From positions 1 to 64,000 of the forward strand of contig JAGBVG010000048.1 in NCBI GenBank assembly GCA_017630455.1: a stretch of 64,000 nt of DNA, written 5' to 3'. Shown in pieces: positions 26,201 through 34,601 of this stretch. The notes under the pieces are model-generated. The model did not search any database and was not told the DNA's origin. It saw only the letters and a program-made list of their open reading frames with translations. The translations under genes were made by a program, and so were the position numbers. How positions within the stretch are numbered: position 1 is the first letter of the stretch; the number at the start of each line of letters is the position of its first letter. Source of the DNA: Alistipes sp. (GTDB lineage: Bacteria; Bacteroidota; Bacteroidia; Bacteroidales; Rikenellaceae).

Positions 26201-26232
26201 TTTGGGGAATTAAACAAAATTCACTACATTTG
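26201..26232 (+). promoter_or_regulatory. Promoter of the LytS/LytTR pair (leaderless mRNA)
   Basis: TTTG, 20 nt and TACATTTG. The ATG at 26238 is only 5 nt after the -7 box, so transcription should begin at or beside the start codon. Confidence 0.7.
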
Positions 26233-26237
26233 CGTTT

Positions 26238-27293
26238 ATGAAACTCCTTAGAAGATGGGAACTGGGCGAGAATATGCTCTACTCGTTGGTGTGGGTGGCG
26301 ATATTCCTTATTCCCTTTATGAATGCCCAGCTGATGTCGGAGCACGAGATTGACTTCAACAAGGTTATCATCTCGTGGGTGAAGGTTATGCCATACTTCA
26401 CAATCTTCCTTGTGAACAACATTCTCCTCGCTCCAAAACTTCTACTTCGCAACCGCTACTGGATATATAGCATCCTGCTCCTTGTGATGCTATTCTCAAT
26501 ATTTGGCACTATCGAGATTCTCGACTTTCGCTATTGGCAGTCTAATGATGAGTTGCGCGATAAGGCCTCGTTTACCGACCTCGAGTGGTACTGGAATGTG
26601 CTTCTCGGCGTGTTTATGGCGGGTGCAAACTCTATGATCAAACTCTACTACCGCGCCCTCGACACCGACCGCCGTATGGCAGTATTGGAGAAGCAGAACA
26701 TCGAGACACAGATGGAGTATCTGAAGTATCAGATAAACCCCCACTTCCTGATGAACACCCTCAATAACATCCACGCGCTGATAGACTTCGACACCACAAT
26801 GGCAAAGGGTTGCGTGATGGAGCTATCGCATATGCTGCGCCATATACTCTACGACTCGAGCGAGAGCTCTACGACACTCGATAAGGAGATTACCTTCCTC
26901 GAGAGCTACATCAAGCTGATGCGCATACGCTATATCGACGAGGTGAACATCACCTTCACCCACCCCGACATCGCCTCGTGTGCACGTATCAAGCTCCCGC
27001 CGCTGCTGCTTATCGTATTGGTGGAGAACGCCTTTAAGCACGGCATCAGCTACAAAAACAGCTCGTTCATAAACATCAACATCTCGATTGACAACCAAGA
27101 GCTTACGTGTGTGGTAGCCAACAGTCGCCACGACAGCGATCAGCATAACGCCGAGCGCAGCGGCATAGGCCTTAATAACATCATCAAGCGTATGGATATA
27201 CTTTTTGGTGATAAATACTCACTCACGGCAGATAGCACAGATAATAACGTATATATAGTAGAATTGGTAATACCTGTAACAACAAATAAATAG
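26238..27293 (+). CDS. LytS-type sensor histidine kinase
   Basis: The 351-aa inner-membrane kinase has four hydrophobic segments in the first 150 residues (SLVWVAIFLIPFMNAQ; FTIFLVNNILLAP; IYSILLLVMLFSIF; VLLGVFMAGANSMI). A short coiled coil precedes the His_kinase domain. The phospho-acceptor His is in NPHFLMNTLNNIHALI near residue 169. The HATPase part shows PPLLLIVLVENAFKHG and a shortened G box GIGLNNIIKRMDILFG. No extracellular sensor domain is present, so the stimulus may be sensed in the membrane. It is paired 1 nt upstream of a LytTR response regulator, and its predicted mRNA is leaderless. Confidence 0.93.
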   Translation: MKLLRRWELGENMLYSLVWVAIFLIPFMNAQLMSEHEIDFNKVIISWVKVMPYFTIFLVNNILLAPKLLLRNRYWIYSILLLVMLFSIFGTIEILDFRYWQSNDELRDKASFTDLEWYWNVLLGVFMAGANSMIKLYYRALDTDRRMAVLEKQNIETQMEYLKYQINPHFLMNTLNNIHALIDFDTTMAKGCVMELSHMLRHILYDSSESSTTLDKEITFLESYIKLMRIRYIDEVNITFTHPDIASCARIKLPPLLLIVLVENAFKHGISYKNSSFININISIDNQELTCVVANSRHDSDQHNAERSGIGLNNIIKRMDILFGDKYSLTADSTDNNVYIVELVIPVTTNK

Positions 27294-27294
27294 T

Positions 27295-28023
27295 ATGGTA
27301 AGATGTATCGCAATAGACGATGAGCCTCTCGCACTTCGTCAGATAAAGAGCTACATAGAGCGCACCGAGACTCTCGAGTTGGTTGCCACGTGCCGCAATG
27401 CCTACGAGGCACAGCAGGTGCTCCAGCAGCAGAGCGTAGACCTCATATTCGTGGATATCAATATGCCCGATATGAACGGCTTGGACTTCGTGCGCTCGCT
27501 GACCACCACACACTACATCGTCTTTACCACCGCCCACGCTGAGTTTGCCCTCGAGGGTTTCAAGCTCAACGCCATAGACTACCTCCTCAAGCCATTCTCG
27601 TACGAGGAGTTTATGAAGGCTGCACAGAAAGTTGCCTCGCTGGTAGACCTCGTGGAGCGTTGCCACGCCGCTGAGAGTGCCATAGCCCAGAACGAGGCCG
27701 AGGAGGCAGACAAGGAGTTTATATCGGTTAAGGCTGATTATAAGACGCAGCTGGTGAAGATTGCCGACATCGTATATTTGGAGAGTGCTGGCGAGTATGT
27801 GCGTCTACACATAGAGGGCAGCTCGACCATTACCACACTCTTCCGCCTGAAGAATATGGAAACCACCCTACCGCAGGATACCTTCCTACGTGTTCACCGC
27901 TCCTACATCGTCAACATCAAGCGCATTGCGAGCTACACCAAGGGCCGCATCTTCCTCGACAATGGCGAGTATATCCCGTTGGGCGAGAACTACAAGGAGC
28001 GCTTCTTCGAGATATTCCAGTAG
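27295..28023 (+). CDS. LytTR-family response regulator
   Basis: The 242-aa regulator has an N-terminal receiver (IAIDDEPLALRQI; phosphorylated Asp in FVDINMPDMNG near residue 56; conserved Lys in YLLKPFSYEEF) and a C-terminal LytTR DNA-binding domain (YLESAGEYVRLHI, then TFLRVHRSYIVNIKRI). It is the partner of the kinase one base upstream. No obvious target gene adjoins, since the next gene is convergent. The transcript ends at the hairpin 28082-28115. Confidence 0.95.
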   Translation: MVRCIAIDDEPLALRQIKSYIERTETLELVATCRNAYEAQQVLQQQSVDLIFVDINMPDMNGLDFVRSLTTTHYIVFTTAHAEFALEGFKLNAIDYLLKPFSYEEFMKAAQKVASLVDLVERCHAAESAIAQNEAEEADKEFISVKADYKTQLVKIADIVYLESAGEYVRLHIEGSSTITTLFRLKNMETTLPQDTFLRVHRSYIVNIKRIASYTKGRIFLDNGEYIPLGENYKERFFEIFQ

Positions 28024-28073
28024 CCACACGACAACTGCGACCAACGACTGCGCTACTTGCGCGACATATCGAC

Positions 28074-28116
28074 ACAAAAAAACAGGGCCGTACCAAAATA
28101 CGCCCTGTCTTTTTTT
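28074..28116. terminator. Bidirectional terminator between the LytTR regulator and oadB
   Basis: ACAGGGC (28082-28088) pairs with GCCCTGT (28102-28108). It is flanked by an A run on the left and a T run on the right, and lies between convergent genes. Confidence 0.85.
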
Positions 28117-28132
28117 GTTGCGATGCTTCCGC

Positions 28133-29551
28133 TTAGATTGGGAGGAAGGCAAGAAGAATACCCGCCGCCACCGCCGAACCGATAACACCTGCTACGTTAG
28201 GACCCATAGCGTGCATCAAAAGGAAGTTACCTGGGTTATACTTCTGACCTACGGTCTGCGATACACGAGCAGCCATAGGAACTGCAGATACACCAGCCGA
28301 ACCAATAAGTGGGTTGATCTTCTCCTTAGAAAATAGGTTCATCAACTTAGCCAAGAGCACACCACTTGCAGAGCCGCAAGAGAATGCTACAACACCAAGG
28401 GTAAGGATACCCAAAGTCTGCCAGTTAAGGAACGAATCTGCTGTTGTTGTAGCACCTACTGAGATACCGAGGAAGATGGTAACGATGTTCATCAACTCGT
28501 TCTGAACGGTCTTTGACAAACGCTCGGTAACACCACACTCCTTCATCAAGTTACCCAACATCAAGCAACCGATAAGTGGTGCTGCTGATGGCAACAAAAT
28601 GGCGATGATAACGGTGATAACGATAGGGAAGATAATCTTCTCGCGCTTTGATACAGAACGCAACTGCTTCATCTCAATCTTACGCTCCTTGTCAGTTGTC
28701 AAAAGCTTCATGATAGGAGGCTGGATAACTGGAACAAGAGCCATATAAGAGTAAGCCGCAACAGCGATAGGACCCAACAAGTGTGGAGCGAGCTTCGATG
28801 TGAGGTAGATAGCCGTAGGACCATCAGCACCACCGATGATACCGATAGAACCAGACTCCCAGTAGTTGAAGCCCAATGCCAAAGCACCGAGGAATGTAGC
28901 GAAGATACCGATCTGCGCTGCAGCACCGAGGAGCAAGCTCTTAGGGTTAGCGATAAGTGGTGCGAAGTCGGTCATAGCACCTACACCGATAAAGATCAAG
29001 CAAGGGTAGATACCGAGCTTAACACCGAGGTAGAGGTAGTCCAACAAACCTGCTGAGCCAAGTGCGAAGTTATCCCAGTGTACGTGACCACCAGCAAAGA
29101 ACTCCGAGTGGAACATATCAGCACCAGGGAGGTTGGTGAGCAACATACCAAATGCGATAGGCATAAGCAACAATGGCTCAAACTGCTTAACGATAGCGAG
29201 ATAGAGCAATACGAATGAGATAAGAATCATCACCGCAAAGCGCCAATCCTCGGCAAAGCCCTTGAAACCAGACTGGTCGACAAAGTCGCTAAGAGCCTTA
29301 CCAACGCTGAACTCTGCGTCGATATCGGCATTGTCACGACCCTGCGTACCCTGCACCGAAGCTGCAACGGCAGCCTCTGCGCCCTCATCAACTACTGCGA
29401 CAGCCTCAGCCTCGGCAACCTCAGCAATAGCCTCGATCTCTGCCTGCGCCTGCGCCTCCGCCTGCGCCTCGTCCTGTGCCATAGCCGGCATAGCAACCGA
29501 GAGCATAACAGCAGAGAGTAGCAATGAGAAATAGAATTTTACACTCTTCAT
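28133..29551 (-). CDS. oadB: Sodium-translocating decarboxylase subunit beta (OadB/MmdB family)
   Basis: This integral membrane subunit couples decarboxylation of the carboxybiotin carrier to Na+ export. From the ATG at 29551 it has 472 aa. An apparent signal peptide ([20 protein letters not shown], end near residue 25) is followed by about 45 residues of Ala/Glu/Gln/Val low-complexity sequence, then the canonical beta subunit with many helices, including [20 protein letters not shown] and [14 protein letters not shown], which contribute the Na+/proton pathway in the family. The N-terminal extension is longer than in classical OadB. It is the last gene of the mce-mmdA-oadG-carrier-oadB operon. 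Confidence 0.92.
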   Translation of the reverse strand: MKSVKFYFSLLLSAVMLSVAMPAMAQDEAQAEAQAQAEIEAIAEVAEAEAVAVVDEGAEAAVAASVQGTQGRDNADIDAEFSVGKALSDFVDQSGFKGFAEDWRFAVMILISFVLLYLAIVKQFEPLLLMPIAFGMLLTNLPGADMFHSEFFAGGHVHWDNFALGSAGLLDYLYLGVKLGIYPCLIFIGVGAMTDFAPLIANPKSLLLGAAAQIGIFATFLGALALGFNYWESGSIGIIGGADGPTAIYLTSKLAPHLLGPIAVAAYSYMALVPVIQPPIMKLLTTDKERKIEMKQLRSVSKREKIIFPIVITVIIAILLPSAAPLIGCLMLGNLMKECGVTERLSKTVQNELMNIVTIFLGISVGATTTADSFLNWQTLGILTLGVVAFSCGSASGVLLAKLMNLFSKEKINPLIGSAGVSAVPMAARVSQTVGQKYNPGNFLLMHAMGPNVAGVIGSAVAAGILLAFLPI

Positions 29552-29576
29552 CTTATTTACAGTTAAAGAGTTAGAA

Positions 29577-30005
29577 TTAAGCGATGTCGATAAGAGCCTC
29601 GCCCTGCTGAACAGCCTTACCCTCAGCAACGTAAATCTTCTTAACAGTACCAGCGCCTGGAGCCATAATCTCGTTCTCCATCTTCATAGCCTCCAAGGTC
29701 ATAAGAACCTCACCAGCCTTAACAGCCTGACCCTCCTTAACGAGAATCTTAGACACATTACCTGGAAGTGGCGACTTGATAGAACCAGCGTTACCTGTAA
29801 CAGGCTGCTGTGGAGCCTCTACGAAATCTGAACCGCCAGCCGATGGCTTAACAGCTGCAATCTTTGGAGACACGATAGCCTCCTCCTTCTCAACCTGAAC
29901 GGTATAGCTCTTGCCGTTAAGCTCAACGCGAGCAACACCGCGGTCGATCTCCTCAACAACGGCCTCGTAACCCTTACCGTCAATATTGAACTTAAATTTC
30001 TGCAT
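29577..30005 (-). CDS. Biotin carboxyl carrier subunit of the decarboxylase
   Basis: This is a 142-aa biotin acceptor protein. The C-terminal lipoyl/biotinyl domain carries EAMKMEN, whose central Lys is the biotinylation site, about 35 residues before the end as usual. The N-terminal half is a small beta-domain ([18 protein letters not shown]) joined by a Ser/Gly/Pro/Gln-rich hinge. It shuttles carboxybiotin from MmdA to the membrane beta subunit. Its neighbours are OadG-like (41 nt upstream) and oadB (25 nt downstream). Confidence 0.94.
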   Translation of the reverse strand: MQKFKFNIDGKGYEAVVEEIDRGVARVELNGKSYTVQVEKEEAIVSPKIAAVKPSAGGSDFVEAPQQPVTGNAGSIKSPLPGNVSKILVKEGQAVKAGEVLMTLEAMKMENEIMAPGAGTVKKIYVAEGKAVQQGEALIDIA

Positions 30006-30046
30006 AACTTATTTTTCTCTGTTAGTTTTTAAGTGTGTGTGGTTTA

Positions 30047-30361
30047 CTAAAGCTGCTTGTGGATATTACGAACCTGCCAAGCAGAAACATCGTGATTCTG
30101 GCGGAATGTCAAAATGTCGCTCTCCTCATCGTGACGGTTGAAGAAGAGGTTGACAGCCATAGCGATGGCTGCCACCTCCTCGTCAGATATAGCGTCAAAT
30201 GATGCAACGGGACCTGCTACTGCAGCCTTCTTCTTCTCAGCGAAGATAACTCCAAAGAGCTTCAAAACATAGATGAGAAGAATCAACACGACAAATACCA
30301 GCATGATGCTGACAAGTGCCATAAGGCCTGCATTTCCCCAGTTTGTTGCAAGTATCATCAT
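30047..30361 (-). CDS. OadG-family gamma subunit of the decarboxylase
   Basis: The 104-aa protein has a single N-terminal membrane helix (ALVSIMLVFVVLILLIYVLK, about residues 15-36) followed by a Lys/Ala-rich linker and a cytoplasmic tail. This is the layout of OadG/MmdD subunits, which anchor the carboxyltransferase to the beta subunit. The tail (SDEEVAAIAMAVNLFFNRHD) is seen in related anaerobes. It sits between mmdA and the biotin carrier. Confidence 0.87.
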   Translation of the reverse strand: MMILATNWGNAGLMALVSIMLVFVVLILLIYVLKLFGVIFAEKKKAAVAGPVASFDAISDEEVAAIAMAVNLFFNRHDEESDILTFRQNHDVSAWQVRNIHKQL

Positions 30362-30385
30362 AACTCTGTTACCTATGTTTAATTA

Positions 30386-31948
30386 TTACAATGGAATGTT
30401 GTTATGACGCTTTGCAGGATTCTCCAAACGCTTGTTGCGCAAAGACTCCAAAGCACGGATCACACGGAAACGTGTGTTGCGTGGCTCGATAACATCGTCG
30501 ATGTAGCCGTAGCGTGCAGCGTTGTATGGGTTAGAGAACTTGTCGCGGTACTCCTGCTCCTTCTCTGCAACGAACTTAGCCTTATCCTCCTTGTTCTCGA
30601 ATGCAGACAATGCCTTAGCGTGCAATACCTCAACAGCACCACTTGCACCCATAACTGCGATCTCAGCAGTTGGCCAAGCGTAGTTAACATCACCACGGAT
30701 GTGCTTAGATGACATAACGATGTATGCACCACCGTAAGCCTTACGCAATGTAACAGTTACCTTTGGCACTGTAGCCTCGCAGTATGCGAAGAGAAGCTTA
30801 GCACCGTGGGTGATAACACCACCGTACTCCTGAGCTGTACCAGGCAAGAAGCCAGGAACGTCAACCAAAGTTACGAGTGGAATGTTGAACGCGTCGCAGA
30901 AACGTACGAAACGTGCAGCCTTACGTGAAGCGTTGATATCGAGAACACCCGCCATAAACTTAGGCTGGTTAGCGATGATACCTACACTCTGGCCGTTGAA
31001 ACGTGCGAAACCTGTGATGATGTTCTTAGCGTATGCCGCTGCAGACTCCAAGAACTCGCCATTGTCGACGATAGCCTTGATAACCTCCATCATATCGTAT
31101 GGCTTGTTAGGGTTATCAGGGATGATCTCGTTGAGGATATCCTCCTTACGCGCGATATCATCGGTGCAAGGCTGATCTGGTACGAGAGCTGTGTAGTTCT
31201 GTGGCATATATGAGAGAAGGTCGCGAATAAGCTTAAGACCCTCCTCCTCTGAATCTACTGCAAACTGAGCAACACCCGACTTTGTTGTGTGCATATTAGC
31301 ACCACCCAACTGCTCCTGAGTTACATCCTCACCAGTCACGGTCTTAACAACCTTAGGACCTGTCAAGAACATATTTGATGTCTCGCGGCGCATAATGATG
31401 AAGTCGGTCAACGCTGGAGAGTATACAGCACCACCTGCGCAAGGACCAAAGATAGCAGAGATCTGTGGGATAACACCTGATGCCATAACGTTACGCTGGA
31501 AGATGTTTGCGTAACCAGCCAAAGCGTTAACACCCTCCTGGATACGTGCACCACCAGAGTCGTTCAAACCGATGCAAGGAGCACCATTGCGAACTGCCAT
31601 ATCCATAACCTTGCAAATCTTGTCTGCCAAAGAGATAGACAAAGAACCTGCTGTTACGGTGAAGTCCTGTGCAAATACATATACCAAACGGCCAGCGATG
31701 GTACCATAACCTGTTACAACGCCATCACCGAATGTATGCTTAGCATCCATACCGAAGTCGTAGCAGCGGTGAGTAACGAACATATCGAACTCCTCGAAGC
31801 TACCCTCGTCCAACAACATAGCGATACGCTCACGAGCAGTATACTTACCCTTCTCGTGCTGCTTGTCGATAGCCTTCTGGCCACCACCCATACGAGCAGT
31901 CTGACGGTTATCCATCAACTTCTCAATTGCTTTCTGAATTTCGCTCAT
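30386..31948 (-). CDS. mmdA: Methylmalonyl-CoA decarboxylase alpha subunit / acyl-CoA carboxyltransferase
   Basis: The 520-aa carboxyltransferase has two crotonase-like halves. [20 protein letters not shown] and [16 protein letters not shown] mark the acyl-CoA site; [20 protein letters not shown] and [14 protein letters not shown] mark the carboxybiotin half. The same family includes propionyl-CoA carboxylase beta. I favour the decarboxylase because the operon encodes the membrane beta and gamma pump subunits and a biotin carrier but no biotin carboxylase. The reaction would be (S)-methylmalonyl-CoA to propionyl-CoA plus CO2, driving Na+ export. It lies downstream of mce across a 196-nt spacer containing structured element A. 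Confidence 0.93.
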   Translation of the reverse strand: MSEIQKAIEKLMDNRQTARMGGGQKAIDKQHEKGKYTARERIAMLLDEGSFEEFDMFVTHRCYDFGMDAKHTFGDGVVTGYGTIAGRLVYVFAQDFTVTAGSLSISLADKICKVMDMAVRNGAPCIGLNDSGGARIQEGVNALAGYANIFQRNVMASGVIPQISAIFGPCAGGAVYSPALTDFIIMRRETSNMFLTGPKVVKTVTGEDVTQEQLGGANMHTTKSGVAQFAVDSEEEGLKLIRDLLSYMPQNYTALVPDQPCTDDIARKEDILNEIIPDNPNKPYDMMEVIKAIVDNGEFLESAAAYAKNIITGFARFNGQSVGIIANQPKFMAGVLDINASRKAARFVRFCDAFNIPLVTLVDVPGFLPGTAQEYGGVITHGAKLLFAYCEATVPKVTVTLRKAYGGAYIVMSSKHIRGDVNYAWPTAEIAVMGASGAVEVLHAKALSAFENKEDKAKFVAEKEQEYRDKFSNPYNAARYGYIDDVIEPRNTRFRVIRALESLRNKRLENPAKRHNNIPL

Positions 31949-32029
31949 AGTGAAATTTTATTATTAGTTTTAGTTTATTTCAGTTTGTGTGAAGTAGCCT
32001 AACATCAGAGACGGCCACTCCGTTTGTTT

Positions 32030-32153
32030 AATAAATGATATAATTTGAGTTAGTTTTAGGCGCGCAAAGTTCGAGAAACCGCAGTTTACTCGACGTAAAT
32101 GAGGATTTCGAGAACGAGTGCAACGCCAAAATAACCAAATTATATTATTTATT
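32030..32153 (+). repeat. Structured dispersed element, copy A
   Basis: This 124-bp imperfect palindrome has outer arms 32030-32046 and 32137-32153, then GTTAGTTTT/AAAATAAC, then an inner stem GTTC (32069-32072)/GAAC (32112-32115) and a tip AGTTTAC/GTAAAT. The core matches copies at 34476-34600 and 51817-51941. Its right arm overlaps the mce stop codon, so it lies in the mce-mmdA intercistronic RNA. Confidence 0.75.
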
Positions 32154-32555
32154 CTTGTTCTCGCAGAGCTCTGTAAGGATACCCTGAGTAGACTTTGGGT
32201 GAAGGAACGCGATAGTAAGCCCCTCAGCACCCTTACGTGGAGTCTTGTCGATAAGGCGGATGCCGTGAGCCTCAGCGTCTGCCAACTGCTCCTCGATGTT
32301 CTCGCAAGCGAGAGCCATATGGTGAATACCAACACCCTTATTCTCGATATACTTAGCGATTGTAGACTCAGGAGATGTAGGCTCCAAGAGCTCAATCTTA
32401 GTCTGACCAAGCATAAAGAATGCGGTCTTAACCTTCTGGTCAGCTACCTCCTCGATAGCGTAACACTTCAAACCGAGTACATTCTCCCAATAAGGAATTG
32501 CCTCCTCGAGGCTGTTTACTGCGATACCAAGATGCTCAATGTGTGATACTTTCAT
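32145..32555 (-). CDS. mce: Methylmalonyl-CoA epimerase
   Basis: Mce interconverts (R)- and (S)-methylmalonyl-CoA, linking the B12-dependent mutase to the decarboxylase. The 136-aa vicinal-oxygen-chelate protein has two beta-alpha-beta modules. HIEHLGIAVNSLEEAIPYWE supplies the first metal His, GIHHMALACENIEEQL the second, and the C-terminal GAEGLTIAFLHPKS ends the fold. It is first in the decarboxylase operon with a -7 box TACCTTTG at 32633-32640. Its stop codon falls inside the right arm of structured element A. Confidence 0.95.
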   Translation of the reverse strand: MKVSHIEHLGIAVNSLEEAIPYWENVLGLKCYAIEEVADQKVKTAFFMLGQTKIELLEPTSPESTIAKYIENKGVGIHHMALACENIEEQLADAEAHGIRLIDKTPRKGAEGLTIAFLHPKSTQGILTELCENKNK

Positions 32556-32632
32556 AGTAGTTAAATTTTTATAAAGTTTAGTATAATATTTTTTTGTTGC
32601 TGTCCTGATAATTTTATTACATAAAAATCACT

Positions 32633-32640
32633 CAAAGGTA
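32633..32640 (-). promoter_or_regulatory. Promoter -7 box of the mce-mmdA-oadB operon
   Basis: The minus strand reads TACCTTTG, 77 nt upstream of the mce start. The -33 element is not clear. Confidence 0.5.
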
Positions 32641-32766
32641 GTCCAACTTTTTGAAACAACGAAATATTTTCGACTCTTTTTTTGATATTATTTCAACTTT
32701 TACGCTACCGCGGCAAAATATCGATTAAAAATCATAACTATCGCACAAAAAAAGCAAACCCGTAGC

Positions 32767-32796
32767 TTGATATTTGGAGAAAAATAGCTACCTTCG
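32767..32796 (+). promoter_or_regulatory. Putative promoter of the thioredoxin-like gene
   Basis: TTG, 19 nt and TACCTTCG, one mismatch from TAnnTTTG, 20 nt upstream of the ATG. Confidence 0.5.
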
Positions 32797-32816
32797 CAAA
32801 ACAAACCCTACAGCTT

Positions 32817-33269
32817 ATGAGATACACGCTGATCATACTGAGCCTGCTGCTGAGCTTCGCCACCGAAGTTTCGGCACAGCGTGTACGCATAGGCGAGCGT
32901 ATCCCCGACATCGAGGTACAATCGGAGTATGGTCCCAAACTTGAGTATATCGAAAATGACTACACCTGCTTGGTGTTCATTAACTCACACAGCGCGCCCT
33001 GCATAGAGGCTCTGAAGCACATAAACAGCGATATGCTCTACGACACGGACATAGTGCTTGTGACGAAGGAGAAGCCAGAGAATCACTCCGAAATCGTGAA
33101 GCGTCTCGGCACCGATCAATACACCATAGCATACGATGTCGAGGGTAAGACATACCGCTCCTTTGGTGTCAACTACGTACCTTTCAGCGTCATATACAGC
33201 ACCAAGCGCAAGCGTGTTGAGAGCTTCGGGTCGGTAGAATATTTATGCAACGGATCCTATTGCGAATAG
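32817..33269 (+). CDS. Secreted thioredoxin-fold protein with degenerate active site
   Basis: The 150-aa protein has a cleavable signal peptide (MRYTLIILSLLLSFATEVSA). The rest resembles the TlpA/AhpC-TSA type of thioredoxin fold: GERIPDIEV, a strand CLVFINSH, the active-site position SAPCIEAL, and later VNYVPFSVIYSTKRK with the cis-Pro region. The usual WCxxC is replaced by a single Cys (HSAPC), so disulfide exchange would need another mechanism or is lost. Two further cysteines sit at the C-terminus (YLCNGSYCE). It lies 33 nt upstream of meaB and is probably co-transcribed, but no functional link to MeaB is evident. Confidence 0.75.
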   Translation: MRYTLIILSLLLSFATEVSAQRVRIGERIPDIEVQSEYGPKLEYIENDYTCLVFINSHSAPCIEALKHINSDMLYDTDIVLVTKEKPENHSEIVKRLGTDQYTIAYDVEGKTYRSFGVNYVPFSVIYSTKRKRVESFGSVEYLCNGSYCE

Positions 33270-33302
33270 AGAAACCTGATAACCTAAAACATTGATATAG
33301 AT

Positions 33303-34409
33303 ATGTCATACACAAAAATAGAACACTACGAGAAGGAGTATATTGATGCTCACCACGACAGTGCACTAAACGTCACAGACGGCGTGGAGAGCCAGCCTGT
33401 TGTAAACCCATATTTCGTGCGTAAGAAGCGCCGTCAGATGACCACCGACGAGTATGTTGCGGGAATCCTCGAGGGTAACATCACAATCCTTGCTCAGGCA
33501 ATCACACTCATCGAGAGCAACAACCCTACGCACTACGCTCAGGCACAGGAGATTATCGAGAAGTGTCTACCCCACTCTGGTCGCTCGGTGCGTATCGGTA
33601 TTACAGGTGTTCCAGGTGCTGGTAAGTCGAGTTTCATCGAGGCTGTAGGCAATATGGTCACCTCATATAAACATAAGTTGGCCGTACTTGCTATCGACCC
33701 ATCGTCGGAGCGTAGCGGCGGCTCTATCCTCGGCGATAAGACACGTATGGAGAGCATCTGCCACAACCCTAATATCTTTGTTCGCCCTTCGCCTTCAGCA
33801 GGCTCGTTGGGTGGTGTAGCCCGCAAAACCCGCGAGACTATCGTACTCTGCGAGGCCGCAGGCTTCGATGTTATCTTCATCGAGACCGTGGGTGTAGGTC
33901 AGTCCGAGACTGCAGTACACTCTATGGTTGATATGTTTATGATGCTACAAATTTCGGGTGCTGGCGATGAGCTTCAGGGTATCAAGCGCGGTATTATGGA
34001 GATGGCCGATATGATGGTTATCACGAAGGCCGATGGTGAGAATATCCGCAAGGCGGAGCTTGCCAAGGCTCAGTATCAGGGAGCGTTGATGCTCTTCCCT
34101 ATGCCCGAGTCGGAGTGGCGTCCAAAGGTCTATACCTGCTCATCGTTGGAGGGCACAGGTCTTGAGGAGGTATGGCAGGGTGTGGAGCAGTATCTGCAAC
34201 ATATCGAACTTAACGGCTACTTCACGGCAAATCGCAACCGCCAGAATAAGTATTGGATGTACGAGACTATCAACGAGACTTTGAAGTCGAGCTTCTACAA
34301 CAACCCCGAGATTGAGGCACGTATGGCCGACATCGAGAAGCGCGTATTGGAGGCCAAGTTATCGTCGTTCATCGCCGCCAAAGAGCTTCTCGATATCTAC
34401 TTCAAGTAG
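33303..34409 (+). CDS. meaB: MeaB-type GTPase, chaperone of methylmalonyl-CoA mutase
   Basis: This 368-aa G3E-family GTPase has Walker A GVPGAGKSSFIE near residue 104, DPSSERSGGSILGDKTRM, FIETVGVGQSE for the G3 region and TKADGENIRK for base recognition. MeaB protects and reloads the adenosylcobalamin cofactor of methylmalonyl-CoA mutase. The mutase genes are not in this window, but the epimerase and decarboxylase are divergently encoded upstream, completing the succinate-to-propionate theme. It ends at the terminator 34436-34467. Confidence 0.95.
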   Translation: MSYTKIEHYEKEYIDAHHDSALNVTDGVESQPVVNPYFVRKKRRQMTTDEYVAGILEGNITILAQAITLIESNNPTHYAQAQEIIEKCLPHSGRSVRIGITGVPGAGKSSFIEAVGNMVTSYKHKLAVLAIDPSSERSGGSILGDKTRMESICHNPNIFVRPSPSAGSLGGVARKTRETIVLCEAAGFDVIFIETVGVGQSETAVHSMVDMFMMLQISGAGDELQGIKRGIMEMADMMVITKADGENIRKAELAKAQYQGALMLFPMPESEWRPKVYTCSSLEGTGLEEVWQGVEQYLQHIELNGYFTANRNRQNKYWMYETINETLKSSFYNNPEIEARMADIEKRVLEAKLSSFIAAKELLDIYFK

Positions 34410-34435
34410 AGCGATATGCAATTAACTAAAATAAA

Positions 34436-34467
34436 GAGGGTGTCCAACAAGTTTTATGGACACCCTC
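34436..34467. terminator. Hairpin after meaB
   Basis: A perfect 10-bp stem GAGGGTGTCC (34436-34445) with GGACACCCTC (34458-34467). The T run is weak. The loop sequence resembles the terminator after ffh at 59461-59495 (both have GTGTCCAA, a TTTT loop, GGACAC), so they may be related units. Confidence 0.7.
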
Positions 34468-34475
34468 AATTGTTT

Positions 34476-34600
34476 AAGAAGTTGTATAACAAAGGTTAGT
34501 TTTAGGCACACGAAGCACGAAAAAGCGGAGTTTACTAATCGTAAATGAGCATTTTGAGTGCGAGTACAACGAGAAAATAACCTTGTTAGACAGCCTCTTT
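34476..34600 (+). repeat. Structured dispersed element, copy B
   Basis: This 125-bp imperfect palindrome has outer arms near 34476-34494 and 34581-34600, then GTTAGTTTT/AAAATAAC, an inner stem GCAC (34515-34518)/GTGC (34558-34561) and a tip AGTTTAC/GTAAAT. It directly abuts the stop codon of the gene at 34602 with the same polarity as copies A and C. Confidence 0.75.
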
Positions 34601-34601
34601 T

